From: Mucor racemosus
Lineage: Eukaryota; Mucoromycota; Mucoromycetes; Mucorales; Mucoraceae
Direction of reading: 5' to 3'
NCBI GenBank assembly: GCA_027405735.1
Contig: JAPEHQ010000018.1
Location: forward strand, 682,001 to 746,000
DNA: 64,000 nucleotides
The position numbers and the translations under genes were made by a program. The notes under the pieces were generated by a model that worked only from the letters and a program-made list of their open reading frames with translations, made no database searches and was not told the origin of the DNA. Positions 1 through 13,266 of this stretch are shown here, piece by piece. The stretch's first letter is position 1; each line of letters begins with the position of its first letter.

Positions 1-2317
1 TAGCCGAATTATCATGACAGAAGATGATGAATTAGAACTCGAGAAATTACTAGAACGTCAAAGACAAAGAATGTCCGTTATGACTATGAGTGGCAGCACA
101 GACTCACTAAAAATTATACCACCATTACCGTCATTGGATTTGATTAAACCTCACACAACCTTAATAGCACAACCTCCAATTATGATCAAGAAACCAGAAA
201 TTGAACAAGATTTGGAAATTGAAAAAATGCCAAATATGAACAGTGATCATGGAAGTAGCACTACAAATAGTTTTAGCAGTGCAAATGGCAGTAGCCCAGC
301 AAATAGTAGTAGAGGAAGTTATTCAACACCCATTGAAGAAGATAGCAATAAAATTGCCATTGAATCAGAAAAAGGTACTAAAAAAGAATTGCACGTTTTT
401 TTTTTCTTATGTGGTAGCTAATTCCCCTTAATAATGTTAGAAGATGAAGATATTACCACTATTGATGTCCCACAAGAATTAACAACAACGCCAAAAACTC
501 CTATTGCAGTCAATTTAAAACCTGTTGCATCAATCAGCAGCTCTGCAAGTATTCGCCACCAAAACTCACAATCTCAATTAAAAATTGATCAATTGAAAAG
601 ATCAGTATCTACAACTAGCATCAAATCAAATAAGAGCTCACTGAGACCTACACCTACACCACTTGCTCGTATTCGAGATGAAAAAGAACCAATTGAATCT
701 CAACTACAAAAGCAACAAGCTAGAAAATCAATAAGCATGGATGATTTACAAGCTAAATTAGATATTAATGAATCATCAGTTACTTCCTCAGCATTAGACT
801 GGATTACTGAAGATACTAAACCAGCTGCTAGTAGAATTAAAGAATTCTTGCCAATTCAAAATCAAGCAGATTCAATGCCATTACAACAGCAACCAAGACC
901 ACATAAACCCAGAGGTCTTTTCGGTAGTCTTCGTCAAGTGAGTCGAAGCAAAACACATCATTCTGGCAATGGTAATGTCAGTTCTTTCAAAGGCCTTGTT
1001 CGTAATTTCAGTACAAGCCATCAAAGTAAACCAAACACTACTGCCGACAACAACACTGACACAGCTGGCATGTCAAGGGCTGCAATGGCTGTTATTCAAC
1101 ACAATTTAGCCAAGCATGAACAAAAGAAAGCTGCTTCTGTTATTCCCGAAGAAAAGGAAGAAGATCAACCTCAACCGCAACAAAGAAGACAACGGGTCAA
1201 GTCAGATGCTAATAATAGCTCTGGTAGTCGTTTAATCGCTCAATTATTATCAAGAGCTTCATCTTCAAATAAAAGCAAGAGAAGCAATTCTACAAAAATT
1301 GTAAACATGGATGAAGATTCTGCTGCCAAAAAGAGAGCTCAAGTTGTTCGAAAAACTATCATTTATGTTCAACCTGATTCTTTGCATAATTTACTCAAAA
1401 ATGGTGGTGATGGAAGTAGTGTCAAGTTACCTCCTTTGCCTCGACCTGCAAAATCTCATGAAGTTGATATTGAAACAAGAAATACAATCATGTCAGATGG
1501 ATCTCTTTCACCTGATGATGCTACTATTAAATCAAAAGAATATTTCACCGCAACCAAAGTGAGTAGACAAACTTCTGTTCGAAAGAGAGTGGTTGAAGCT
1601 CAAGATGGCAGCGATAATGATAACAATAATATCACTACATCATCATCATCATCACCATTTAAAGAAACATCGACAAATTATAACGATAACACAAGTACTG
1701 GTGGTATGCTTTCTAGAAATGGATCAAGAAGAAGATGGCAACTTCAAAGTATGGACGAAGATGAATTAATAGCATCCAATGAAGTTAAGCATGAACAGAA
1801 ACAAGATAATTATATGGAAGGTGTTGAATTACGAGAAATGAGTGATGGTTCGATTGTTTGGGGTGTTGTAAAGAAACAAGGCAATCGCAAGAGTTTCTAT
1901 GCACCCAACAAACAAAATCAATTAGAATTAGTAGAAGATGAAGAAGATAATGATGATGATGAAGAAGATACTCATGGAGAAGATTATTTTAGAAACAAGG
2001 TTATGAAGAAGAGTAACAAAAGTACTTGTACTACTACACAAAAGGCATCTCCTACTACAACCAGCCCTCCACCCATCCCAAGACGTTCTCCAAGAAGACA
2101 GATCCCGGTTGATCACGTCAATAACACAAAAACAGATATATTTTATTCTGATCAAGTAACATTACCTAGTTTATTAAAAATGATGCAAGAACAACAACAT
2201 GAATATCCTGGTGATATAAGTGAAGAAGAAGAAGAAGAATATGCTTTTAATGAAAGAGCTATGGCTTCTGTTGATGATCAATTAGATGAAATGATGAGAA
2301 TTTTAACAGCAAAATAA
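1..2317 (+). CDS. Ser-rich, probably disordered protein with a C-terminal WGVVKK-type motif (unrecognised; may be 5'-partial)
   Basis: Exons <1-374 and 441-2317, joined by a 66-nt intron (GTACTA...TTAG) that restores one frame (SEK/EDED). The first ATG is at 14, giving 745 aa, but the frame is open back to base 2, so the true start may lie left of the window. The protein is very rich in Ser, Asn, Gln and Lys, with acidic runs, poly-Ser and Pro-rich pieces, and looks largely disordered. The one segment that looks constrained is about residues 580-608 (VELREMSDGSIVWGVVKK, then a basic QGNRKSF stretch). There is no membrane segment. The C-terminus is acidic (EEEEEE) and ends in a short helix-like DDQLDEMMRIL. 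I do not recognise the family. The composition would fit a cortical or signalling scaffold, but that is only inference. Confidence 0.75.
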
Positions 2318-3069
2318 TTTAATACCTCTTTTTTTTTATATACTAAATATATACTCCCTCCCCTTACCCTCTTTCACCATCCCCCTAATGCATAATATTT
2401 CGTATAGATATAATATAATAAATAATATTATTTTACCCTTTCAATTTAAAGGATTTCAAATGAAAATACAAATTGGGGAGGCTAAAACTTTGTAATTCTG
2501 TGAATAAACATTAGATGTATTTACCATTGCAGCGGGGGCTCATTTGGATTTATATTCGGTAAGAACTGATGATGTGTTTAATGTCCTTCTTAGTAGGTGT
2601 AAATAGCAGGTAATCAACTTGGTGTTCAGACTTACCAAATGGACAATGATCTATGGAAGCTGATATCGGAAGTACTTGTAGTATCTATTTATAAAGATCA
2701 AATTTTCAGTTTTTTTTCAATAAAAGTGTGCAGTAAGCTATAGGTGCACGCTGGTAATGATTTTCTCGACACACAGTAAGCTTTGCAATTTGCTCTTTGA
2801 GATCAGAGTGTTAAAGATGTGTCCCTATTTTCATGTAAAATTGGAAGTTGTTAAAATCGAAATTCGCAGAGATACAGTAGAGGATTTTTGTTGTCGATTT
2901 TTTATGGCTGTAAAAAGTAGATTTTAGATGGCTTTCAAGTGGATTTCAAATTTTTCACCCAATATTGAGTTGCATTAGGTAAAACCTTCAACGAAGATGT
3001 ACCTTCCCTCTATAGATCATTGATATCTCTCCGAAGCTGGAGTTATTAATACCAGAATATAAGCGGAGC

Positions 3070-4400
3070 ACTGGCCTAACATTGACCAAAATTGGCCTAA
3101 AATAAATTATAAAAACTAAGCATTCAAATTGAAGTGTCAGTTTTTTTGTATTCACAAGAGAGATACAACTGAAAGCTATTCTATGTTTTTTGTTTCAGCA
3201 AAAAATATTGATTTTTCGTCGAAATAATTAAAATAATAGTACACAATATAGCTTGAGATCTACGATAACTGAGCTCCAAAATCGATTTGTTGTTGTAAAA
3301 TCGATCAGAAAAATGATTCAAAAAACCAAAATCGTTAAATAGCTCATGAACTACAAAGTAAGTAGACCTAGTGTTTTAAGTATTTTTTGTACAGTTTTAA
3401 ATTCTGCATCCATCTAAATAAAATTTAAAAAAGTATTTCACATTGAATTTTGCGTAAAATGCAATTGAAATTTTGGAGATTTTTTGAAGATGCACAACAC
3501 TTTTTATAAATATGTTTTACATATAAATAATGAAAATAATGTGTAATAAAATTATCTATTGATCGAGCTATTGCTGAACCTTCTAGCTGTATTTTTCGTA
3601 GAGAAAATGAGATTTTCATCATTTTTTTTTCAAATTCAGAATTTGGGATGAGGGTATACAAGGTGAAAACGGACGCTAGAAACGAGAGTCTCTCTTTGTA
3701 CACATTTTTGAGGATATCTCCACGAAAAGTCAATATTTTGAAAAAAACTAAATTGGGTCGGAGACAGCTCAACGAGATTGATAGCATGAATGCAAAAAAA
3801 AATGTTGCTCAATTTAACCAATATTTTGAAACCTATTATAGAAGTGCCAAAAAAATGAAAAAAAAAAATAAAAGTGCTCAGAATTTTTTTATATTAAAAT
3901 ATGTTATAGAGCGCTTCAAAACAAGTACGTTTTATTATTAAAAAGTGTTAGTATAGCTTAATTTTTTCTAGAGATATGAAGCCTCAAAGTTTTCAATCCA
4001 TTAGCAGTGAAATACGCGTAAAAAATCTGAAACCTTAGCATTGAAAAATTAATACCAACTACAAAAAGTAGAATATTTTTGGATACTTATTTTTGGATTA
4101 AAGCTGAACATCTCAGGTACATTGGCATATAATTTTTTCTTGGTGTTATTTAGTGAAAATAAAAAGTAGAGCAGGGATGAAAAATGAGACCCAGTTTCCA
4201 AGGAAAAAGCAGCGAATTTTACGCGTTTTTGAGTCTTTCATGAAATATAAAATAAATTTAGGAATAGGTAGCATCATCCGGCCAATTCATATCTGATTAA
4301 CAATGTAAGATATGTCCTAAAAAGTGCCTTGTCTGAAATTAGTTATAGAAAAGAGGGTGCGCTTCGATTTTGAAGATTGAAAACTCTAAAAACTCAAATT
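3070..4400 (+). repeat. Dispersed repeat R1, copy 1
   Basis: An AT-rich unit of about 1.3 kb that recurs at about 17455-18300 (-), 35905-37150 (-), 38055-39370 (-), 47685-48708 (+) and 55525-56640 (-). Shared landmarks in order are GCGTAAAATGCAATTGAAAT (about 3453), GAATTTGGGATGAGGGTATA (about 3640), GAGGATATCTCCACGAAAA (about 3710), ATGAAGCCTCAAAGTTTTCA (about 3977) and TTTTACGCGTTTTTGAGTCT (about 4216). One frame (3648-3941, 97 aa) gives a peptide with FLRISPRKVNILKK that is recognisable in all copies, but no domain is visible. The ends are estimated from where similarity between copies fades. No terminal repeats were identified. Confidence 0.8.
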
Positions 4401-5940
4401 TTGCTTAAGCAGGTACCTACAAGAAAAAATTAACAAAATACATTTTAACTCTGGAGTATAACGTTTTCCGAGTGTTCCAGAGCGTCATTGGAGTTTGTCA
4501 ATTATAGAGTATAGCAAAGCTAAAGAATTAATTTTATAAAGTGAATAGTTATATATATTACTGATTAAATTAATTAACCAAAAAGAAAAGCAACCAAAGA
4601 TTATGAAGTGTAAATATTTAACTTTTATGATAACTTTTTTATGTAAAACTATTTACTATCATTAGAAGATGTTTCTAAAGGGAACAAATCCAGTGACAAA
4701 GACTAAATCCCAGTACGTCGTAGCAACAAAGATTACTCTAGTACTTTCAATACTTTGTCCATTTCATGTTGTCTGCATAAGATTTATAATTTTGATGTAT
4801 TAGCATTATCCTCAGCAAGTAGATCTTGTGGCATCTTCGTTACCAACTGATCACCAATTGTTTTTTTTTTTTTTTTTTTTTTGTATTATTATTTCTGCAT
4901 CAAAAATTGAGATACTTAAGAAAAGTAACAAAAACCGGATCTAATTGTAGCATCTCAGATATTATATTGCACTCTTTATTTACAGTTTTCTATATAGATA
5001 AAAGAAAAAAAGGGTAAAAAGCAAACACAATCCATCTGTTTTTAGACTACAAAATGTGGTATATGATTTCAAATTTCGAAATTAATTTATCAGGTTGACA
5101 AAGTAAAAGATTAAATTCTATTGCAAATTCTTCTTTTATAGCCGAAATAATATCTGTAAAAAAAATAAACGGCATAAATGATTTACATTTTCTTATATGT
5201 GGAAAGTTGAGAAGGGCGAGGGGCAAAATATATGTCGCCCTAAATTCTAAGACTGTCCAATTGCTTAAATATGCAGTTTTATGACCCTCTTCTGTCTAGA
5301 AAAGCAATACCTTGAGTGATACTTTGTATTGTAGAAAATGTAACATGTACATTAAATGTTTTTCGAAAAAAAAAGCATGTAATTCACTGAAAATTCAGTA
5401 AATGCAATGATTTGTATGAAAAAATATTTACGGGATATTTTGACTAGTCAAACAATGGCTACTAGTCAGGTAACAGAAATTAGTAAAGATATTATGTAAT
5501 GCTTACAAATAAATTATGGCCATCAATTGATGTCTTGACTACTCAAAGCCAAAAATAAACATACTTTATTTGTTTATATCGAAAAAGAGATTGCACATAA
5601 TGAAGATCGGTAAAAACAAGCTCACAAAAACATATTAGGAAAATAACAATTTGGTAAAATTGGTGCAAGTCGGAAATTATGAAATGAATTCATCTACTAT
5701 TAGCCTAATTCAAGTACATCTATTAGAAAGCTCCCCATGAATGACTCATCCACCAATTTGTGTTTCTACAGCTCTATCCTTAGTTTTCATAACGATGATA
5801 GCATGAAATCCGTCTATAATGAGTAATATGAATCAAGTCAATTCTAAAATAAACATATAAGATTAGCAAACATAAAATGACAAACAATCATTGCACATTG
5901 AAGACAAAAATATCAATCAATCAAGACGCTACTTTTTTGC

Positions 5941-6060
5941 ACTCTCTCTCTCTCTTGTTTTTATTTCTTCTCTCTACTTCTTTATACACTTTAATACACA
6001 CATAAGGGAATAGTAAGTATACAAGTTGTGTAGTGTATTATTTCGTGCTCAGCAGAATTT
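5941..6060 (+). promoter_or_regulatory. Pyrimidine-tract promoter/leader of the first VTC gene
   Basis: A CT-repeat tract (CTCTCTCTCTCTCTTG from 5941), then TTTATTTCTTCTCTCTACTTC, lies about 60-150 bases before the ATG at 6091. Similar CT-rich tracts precede the VTC genes at 9396 (9338-9372) and 13267 (13195-13232) and the genes at 43475 and 57960. This suggests a common core-promoter style. No Pho4-type CACGTG box was noticed in the three VTC upstream regions. The function is inferred from position only. Confidence 0.4.
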
Positions 6061-6090
6061 ACTACAGGCTTTTGATACATTACACTAGTT

Positions 6091-8421
6091 ATGAAATTTG
6101 GTGCACATCTCGAATCAAAGATATACGAACCATGGCGTTCATCTTATTTAGTCTACAACCAAATCAAGATTGAAATGAAACGACGTCAATTAGAACATGG
6201 GTGGACCAAAACTGATCAACTTGATATTACTCGCAAGTTGGAATCTGAACTTGTAAAAGTTTATCGATTTACAGAAACTCAATTAAAAGCAATAAACCAA
6301 CGTGCTGATCAAGGTCAAGTTTCATTAAATCAGTTAATGAATTGTAACAGTAGCAACAAAAAGAAATACGATGCGTTGGCCGATACATTTACAGAGATTC
6401 TGTTTGATGTGAATGATCTTGCCAAGTTTTTACAACTAAATGCTACAGGTTTTGAAAAGATTATCAAGAAGCATGATCGTTATACAAAGCTTGATTTACG
6501 TAGCGTGTATCGTCAATCCATGTCACAAAAATGGCCTTTGGATAAACTATCACTACAATTTGATGTTTTAATTGTCAAGATTTCAGAATTGCATGATATT
6601 TGTCATTTGCATGGTAATCCTCGATCACAGCAAGAAGCTTATAATCAAGGTGGAGATCAAACTGCTTTTGAAAGAGCAACTGCTAAATACTGGATTCATC
6701 CTGACAACATTACAGAAGTTAAATCTATTATTTTGTTTCATTTACCTGTTCATGTATTTAATCAAAAGAAACAATATGAAGAAGAAGATATGGCGGTTTC
6801 AAGTGTTTATTTTGATAATAGCAATTTCGATTTATATTCAGAAAGATTGAATCGAAACGACGGTGCTGAAGCAATTCGTTTACGTTGGTATGGTCCATTG
6901 AATCAAGATAATAACAATGTTTATGTGGAAAGGAAAACTCATAAGGCTGCTTGGTTGGATGGCAAATCTGTCAAAGATCGATTTAGACTCAAAGAACCTC
7001 AAGTGGACCCCTTCTTGGCTGGTAAATATACATCAGATCAATTTGCAGAAGACCTTCGTAACAGTAAAAAGAGTTCTACTGAATCAGCCGCCATGATTGA
7101 AGAGAATCGATTCGTTGCTTCTGGAGTACAAAAATCTGTCAAGAATCGCCATTTAACACCCATGTGTCGTGTCTTTTACAATCGTACAGCTTTCCAACTT
7201 CCAGGTGATCAACGATTACGTATCAGTTTAGATTCTAATTTAACATTTATTCGAGAAAACGTTCAAGAAAGATCACAACATTGGAAAAGAAATGATATCG
7301 ATATTGATTATCCTTTCCGTTCTGTTGCCGATAAAGATATTTCGAGATTCCCCTATGCTATTCTAGAAACCAAATTGCAAACACATTTAGGTCAACAAAG
7401 TCCTGCATGGCTCACTGCTCTTATTGAATCACATCTTGTGCACGAGGTACCTCGGTTCTCAAAGTACTTGCATGGTGCATCCATGTTGTTTGAAAAACAA
7501 GTTCCTACTTATCCTTACTGGTTGGCTCAATTTGGTGAAGATATTAGAAAAGAACCTGTAGCTAATGTTGGTTTATCTCGTTCCATGAGTTTCAAGCCTT
7601 TAGTAAATGGTCATCATCGACAATCTTTGTTGTTAAATTATGAGAAGGAATTGAATGAAACCAACACAAAGAAGGATACATTTAGCAAGAGTAAAAGCCT
7701 TGGCGATTTGCGTGTAGTTGGCCAAAGCAATAAATTACGCCAAGAAAAGCCTCATTTATCTATCAACCTTTTAGATATAGCAAAGGATCATCAGCAACCC
7801 AACAGTGGCGCACCTAAAGATGTTCTTTCTCGTATATGGAATTATAGTACCCCTACTTCTGCACACTTTTTTTCTACATTCAAAAAAGATGGCCAAAAGG
7901 AAACACCAATGCTCCCTCGTGCTCGTAGTAGCCCAGAAAAGTTTTCAAAAGGTCAAATGAAAAAGACTGAACCAAAGACATTCTTTGCTAATGAACGTAC
8001 TTTTATTTCTTGGTTACAATTTTGTGCTTTGTTATTAACTGTTGCTTTGAATTTATTGAATAATGGTGATCATATATCCCGGATAATTGGTGCTGTTTTT
8101 ATCATCATTGCATCTCTGCTATCGCTGTGAGTCTTTTTTTATTTTTTTATTTTTTTTTTTGCTGGTAAATTTATTAACTAAATTTTTCATTATAGTTATG
8201 CTCTAGTAAGATTCCAAATTAGATCATGGCAATTAAGAACAAACAAGCAAATCGTTCGATATGATGATGTTTGGGGTCCTACAGTTTTATGTATATTAAT
8301 AGTAACTGCTCTTATTGTTAACTTTTATCTTCGTGCTGATACGTTATCATCAGCTTATTATGATGATGCTGCTAATACTGTTCCTGCAATGGCTGATGCC
8401 GCTATTGCTGATAATTTGTGA
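6091..8421 (+). CDS. VTC/SPX polyphosphate polymerase, paralogue A (Vtc4-like catalytic site)
   Basis: Exons 6091-8126 and 8196-8421 (intron GTGAGT...TATAG, 69 nt); 753 aa. Order: SPX domain (about 1-165, starting MKFGAHLE; lysine cluster KKHDRYT about 125-131, the inositol-pyrophosphate-binding patch of SPX domains); VTC tunnel domain (about 195-480); disordered linker; C-terminal VTC1/DUF202 module with three membrane spans (about 627-740; [19 protein letters not shown]). Tunnel residues known from yeast Vtc4 are present at nearly the same positions: K199, R263 and R265 (IRLRWYG), K282 (ERKTH), K295, R360, R377, E426 (LETKL) and K458 (FSKYLHG); position 455 is Arg. The likely role is ATP-driven polyphosphate synthesis at the vacuolar or acidocalcisome membrane. 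The N-terminus (EPWRSSYLVY) is closer to the Vtc2/3 style, so one-to-one orthology is not claimed. First of three tandem paralogues; it lacks the intron that B and C carry at RW/YG. Confidence 0.93.
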
Positions 8422-9395
8422 TTATAAAATAGAATTAAAAATACAAAAAAAAAAAAAAGCGTTATTACCTAATAAATATATTAATTTTTTTTTACATATA
8501 ATACATAAAGCTTGAGCGATGTTGAGCATTGATGTAAAGTTTTGCGCCAACTAGTTGAATAGACTGTCTGTAGGTGGTAAAAGGGTACATTTCCAGTTTC
8601 AACAGCTGGCTAATTTCAGACCCTGAAGTCTTGCTTCAAAGGATTTTTTTGCTATATGTTATATCAAGTATATCTAAGAAAACAAAATATTTCATGTAAA
8701 TTGACTTTTTGGAAAACACTGGTGATTTTTTTTTTTCATCTCTTTAGTATCATTTGTAAGGTAATGTAGGCTAAAAGTATACTTTTCTACCGAATCTGAA
8801 GTTGAATTAACTGATCTCTGATGATGATGAGTTGCAGGACAAGAAAATGGCTTTGTTGTCTCTGTATGTTTGTAAACAAATATACATCGCATTAATATTG
8901 GCTCTATGAACGGCATTTTTTCTTACACTGCTGACCATCTTTTTTTATTTGATCTCGGTACCCAAAATTCGTCAAAGGTGCATATTGAAATTTATTATAA
9001 ACTGCGTGTGATGAATGATGCCTCATGGATTTCTATATGCATTGTGAATTTCACATTTATAGATCTTGTTTCGCAAGCTTATATAAATATACATGCAGTA
9101 AATACTGTATCTAAATCTTCGATATACTCTATCACTCCTTCTTTATCCCCTTAAGTAGAATAAACCCCCCTTTTTTTTTGACCATTTACTTAAACCAATT
9201 ATAAAAACATAAACCTGAATGTGATAAAACAATAAGCGGTTGATTAAGAACTTTATTTATTTATACCTTGGAGAAGAGGGAGATGATCTGATTTCACATA
9301 TATTTAGTAAAGGATTAACATCAGTTTATACACGATTTCTCTTTTTCTCTTTCTTTTTCGATTTCTCCTTTTTGTACAATATAAACTTACATATC
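8422..9395. other. Intergenic spacer between VTC paralogues A and B
   Basis: About 970 bases without a gene. Short frames here (for example around 8692-8916 on the minus strand and 8906-9154 on the plus strand) have no recognisable domain and overlap each other. The last 60 bases form a T/C-rich tract (9338-9372) just before the VTC-B start, as in front of the other VTC genes. Confidence 0.55.
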
Positions 9396-11694
9396 ATGAA
9401 ATTTGGTCAATATCTCGAACAACATAAATTCCCACCATGGAAAAATGAATACATACAATATAACCAATTAAAATATTTCTTAAAAGAGCAACAATTTCAA
9501 CCAAATGGATGGACAACTCAAGATGAAAGTTATTTCTCTGACAAACTTTTAATTAATGAACTGAATAAAGTAAATGGATTTATACATTTAAAAACCAAGC
9601 AGATTCGGTCCATTATGCAACAAGAATCAGAGCAAGATATTCGACAAAAAATCAATGATCTGATTGATTTTATACAAATGAATTCTATTGGATTTCAAAA
9701 GATATTAAAAAAGCATGATAAACATACATACACTAATCTACAATCAAGTGTGCGCTTTCGTGATATTCCAGTACAATTCGACTCGCATATAACAAACTTG
9801 AATGAAATATTATACAGCTATCCTAAAATTATTGAAATATCTAAAGCACCTGCTGAAAAAGTAACAACAACAAAATATTGGGTTCATCCTGATAATTTAA
9901 CAGAAGTTCAAGCATTATTACTATTCTATATGCCCGTCATAAACAATAATGTATCGAGCACTATTTATTTTGATAATCCTAATCAATTTCCATTATATTC
10001 TAATGTGCTTGAAAGAAATGAATCAGCAGAGACTATACGAGCCAAATGGTAAGTATAGTATTATACAGTTGACGTTTATAATGCTAACCGTATTCCCCAG
10101 GTACGGACTCATCTCCGATACTACAGACATTTATTTTGAAAAAAAGATACATCATGAATCATGGCTACATAATAAAGGATCATTTGCCAAGGACAGGTTC
10201 TCTATAAAGTTACCTCAGGTAAACAATTACATAACAAATGGACAATACCATGGCACTTCAAAAGAACTAGCCTCCAGTATCAATCAATCGATGCATCAAC
10301 AAAATCTAAAGTCCACCCTGCGTTGCTATCATCACCGAACTACATATCATCAGGAACAATCTCAATTTCGAGTTTCACTTGATACAAAAGTAACATTTAT
10401 GAAAGAATTAGGGCCCACATGGAGAAGAAATGATATTGGAGAAAGTTATCCATTTGACCATTTAACAAAAAATGAAGTTTATTTCTTTCCTTATGCAGTA
10501 CTTGAAACAAAATTTACTGGAGATTTTACATCATTCAACTCTCCTGAATGGTTAAACCAACTTTTGGAAAGTCAATTGGTGTATGAAGTACCTTATTTCT
10601 CTAAATATCTCCATGGCGCCTCCTATTTCTATCGAGAACAATTACCCATGTTGCCCTGGTGGTTGAATGAAATGAATATTGACATTAGAAGAAAACCAAG
10701 TTATGCAGCTATTTCCTCTTCTGCTGCTGCTACTTTTTCCGAACAAAGATGTACTGTCATTGAGCCAGAATATTCACCAGAATATTTTGCTGTTGCTACT
10801 CCTGGTATTAGATTACCAAAAAGATCAAAGGAGTATGATGAAGAAGACCTTGTGGAAGAAAAAGAAAAGGTTTATAATCACCATGCCTCATCATTTACAG
10901 CGGTTGATAATAGTCATATTCAACTTGTATCAGATGAGCGGCAATTACCACCACCACCACCACCACCATTACAACAACAACAACAACAACAACAACCTAC
11001 AGCTTATGATAAATTTATCAATAGTTCAATCATGATTAAAATCAAACAGCTGACACAAGACGATGAAAATGTAGACACAAAAAAAGACGAAAATTATATT
11101 AGCATGTTATCTTGGTTGTACGCCAAGATAAGTAACGACAAGACACTTTATGTACTACCACCACAACCAAAGCAGCAAATCATGCCCAAGAAGGGTAAAC
11201 TCAATAATAACAAAAAAATCGAACCCAAAATATTCTTTGCAAATGAACGTACATTTATTTCATGGCTACAATTCAGTGCTTTATTACTATCAGTTTCTTT
11301 AGGATTAATTAATTTTGGTGATCACGTATCTAGAGGAAGTGGGGCATTTTTTATTGTGGTAGCAGTTATTTTAGCCGGTTATGCACAATTAAGATTTCAG
11401 TACAGAGCTTGGCAAATCAGATTTCGAAGTGAATCTCGGTTTGATGATATTTATGGTCCAGCAGTTTTATGTTTTGTACTTGTTATTGCATTGATCGTCA
11501 ATTTAGGACTAAGAGTAAATCAGCCATTACCAACAAATCCGAGTCCATTTTCTTATAATACAACTGCTGTACCCTCGAATTCAACCATATTAAATAATCA
11601 TCATCAGCATTTTCCAAATGGAACAATGTTGGATAAGCATGGAAAATTAGTACCTATTGAAGAAGAAGATGAAGAAGAAATTGACGAAGCTTAA
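9396..11694 (+). CDS. VTC/SPX polyphosphate-polymerase-like protein, paralogue B (altered tunnel residues)
   Basis: Exons 9396-10048 and 10101-11694 (52-nt intron splitting the Trp codon of RAKW/YG); 748 aa. I chose ATG 9396 because MKFGQYLE aligns with the starts of the two neighbours; the frame stays open upstream to 9240, but that extension is Phe-rich leader. Order: SPX (about 1-150, PPWKNEYIQY, KKHDKHTY), VTC tunnel domain, linker with poly-Pro/poly-Gln (LPPPPPPPLQQQQQQQQ), then the C-terminal VTC1/DUF202 module ([14 protein letters not shown], three spans) and an acidic tail. Two basic tunnel positions differ from A and C: the second Arg of IRxRW is Lys217, and the Arg before FSK is Tyr383. 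K233 (EKKIH), the ETK glutamate and K386 remain. This looks like the accessory or regulatory (Vtc2/3-like) subunit, or an enzyme of reduced activity. That role is inference. Confidence 0.9.
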
Positions 11695-13266
11695 TTATAT
11701 ATAAATTTCTATTAATAATAAAAAAAGAAGATTAAACGATGATCTATAATAAACGCCAAAGGAAAGGTTTACATTTCCAGTTTTTCTTACATGTCAATAT
11801 ATGATTGACAAGATTTTCTTTATAAATTTCCTCTTAAAGTTTTAATATTTGCTTGATCACGAAATCTTCTGTAGTGCCATGTAATACAAACTAATGGAGC
11901 TTGTTGATTCCTGATTTTCCTTTTGGTTTTAACAAAAACTCCTCTTCTAATCAATTGATTTTTGTACTCCAATGTATCCCGCCACAATTTGCTACTAAAT
12001 AGTGGGGGATCAACCTTATTGCCTATTTTTTTTAATTATGTAACAGAAGCCATTTAATCTGTGTGTAATGTTCAATTTATAATGTATATCAGAAAACCTA
12101 TAAATACCTGTTTATTCTTTTTGGGGAAAAAATCAATTATATATGCATTGGTTGTCATAGTAACCAGCAACAAAAATATAGAATACAAGGTTGATATATA
12201 GAGAATTGACTAAATTGCATGTTATAAGCGAATAAATATGTAATGATGATTGAAACAAAATCATTGTTACACAATTTACACTATTTATTTATAAAAATTT
12301 TCCTCAGCATTTTGATTCCCTGAAAACGATTCCATAAAAATACAAAAATGTAAAGGGGCATTATATCATTAAAGAATTGATATTCAAGAATACGAATGCA
12401 GGAGGTTTTTCTCTCTCTTTTTTTTTTATTCTTTGATTTCTTTTTTTTTTCCGTTAATCATAATGATCAAATGTTGTGAAATTTAAATGTAATTTGACAG
12501 ATTTTTATAAATTAAGCAGGTTATAAAAGCTAAGCATTTGATGTAATGCTGAGTAAAACTTCAATTGTAGAAGGCTGACGTTGTTTGTATATTCTCAGCG
12601 ACGACGACGACGACGACAAGAACAACAACAACACAGCCCAATGTAATGCTGTGAATCATGTAACCCGGTTATTGTAAAAAAAAAAAGATTATTTTAGGAA
12701 GGAAGCGTGATATCCGGTGCCCGACACACAACAGCATCTGATTGGGTTACACACAAGTGATACCATGCAACCACACCCACATTTTACCTGTATGGGAGTT
12801 GTTTATATTCAAACGATTTGAGTTTTAGACTGGAAAATTAGATGAAAAAGAAGAGATGGACATGAAAAAGGTACATCTATCCATTACAGTTTTTTTTCAT
12901 AAAACTACAGTAATTTTCTTTGATACAACAATGATACTTTCTTGTACAACAAAAGAAGGGGATAAAAGGTATACATTCTTCTTTTTTTTTTGTGTGGCGA
13001 TCCTCCCCTTCCACAATGAAAATGAAAAAGATCTTCCCTATATTCTTGGTATAAAAATATTTATAAATAGTCCATTTGATATTATTATTATTTGATATCC
13101 CCTAATCCCTTTTTAAACTGATACTGTGATACATCAGAATAATAATAATAACAAGAATAATAATAATAACAATAATAATAACATCTTGTCGTATTTCTTT
13201 CTTTCTTTCCTTTTCTCTCTCTCTCTCTTACTTACTTTCAATTATTATTACCCCTATTTTCTGTAA
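11695..13266. other. Intergenic spacer before VTC paralogue C, with microsatellites
   Basis: About 1.57 kb without a gene. It holds a (CGA)n run followed by CAA repeats at 12599-12632, AAT/AAC-rich repeats at 13138-13183, and a TTTC/CT pyrimidine tract at 13195-13232 immediately before the VTC-C start. The 79-aa frame at 12856-13095 has Phe-rich, low-complexity content and no recognisable domain. Confidence 0.55.

Larger units (their letters stand above)
2318..6090. other. 3.8-kb intergenic region with one R1 repeat copy and a poly-T tract
   Basis: No supportable gene. The stretch 3070-4400 is a copy of the dispersed R1 repeat (separate entry). A run of about 22 T lies at 4861-4882. The short reading frames here are AT-rich, or are reading frames of R1. 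The last 150 bases (5941-6060) hold a CT-repeat tract (CTCTCTCTCTCT at 5941-5954) and are probably the promoter and 5' leader of the VTC gene at 6091. Confidence 0.6.
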
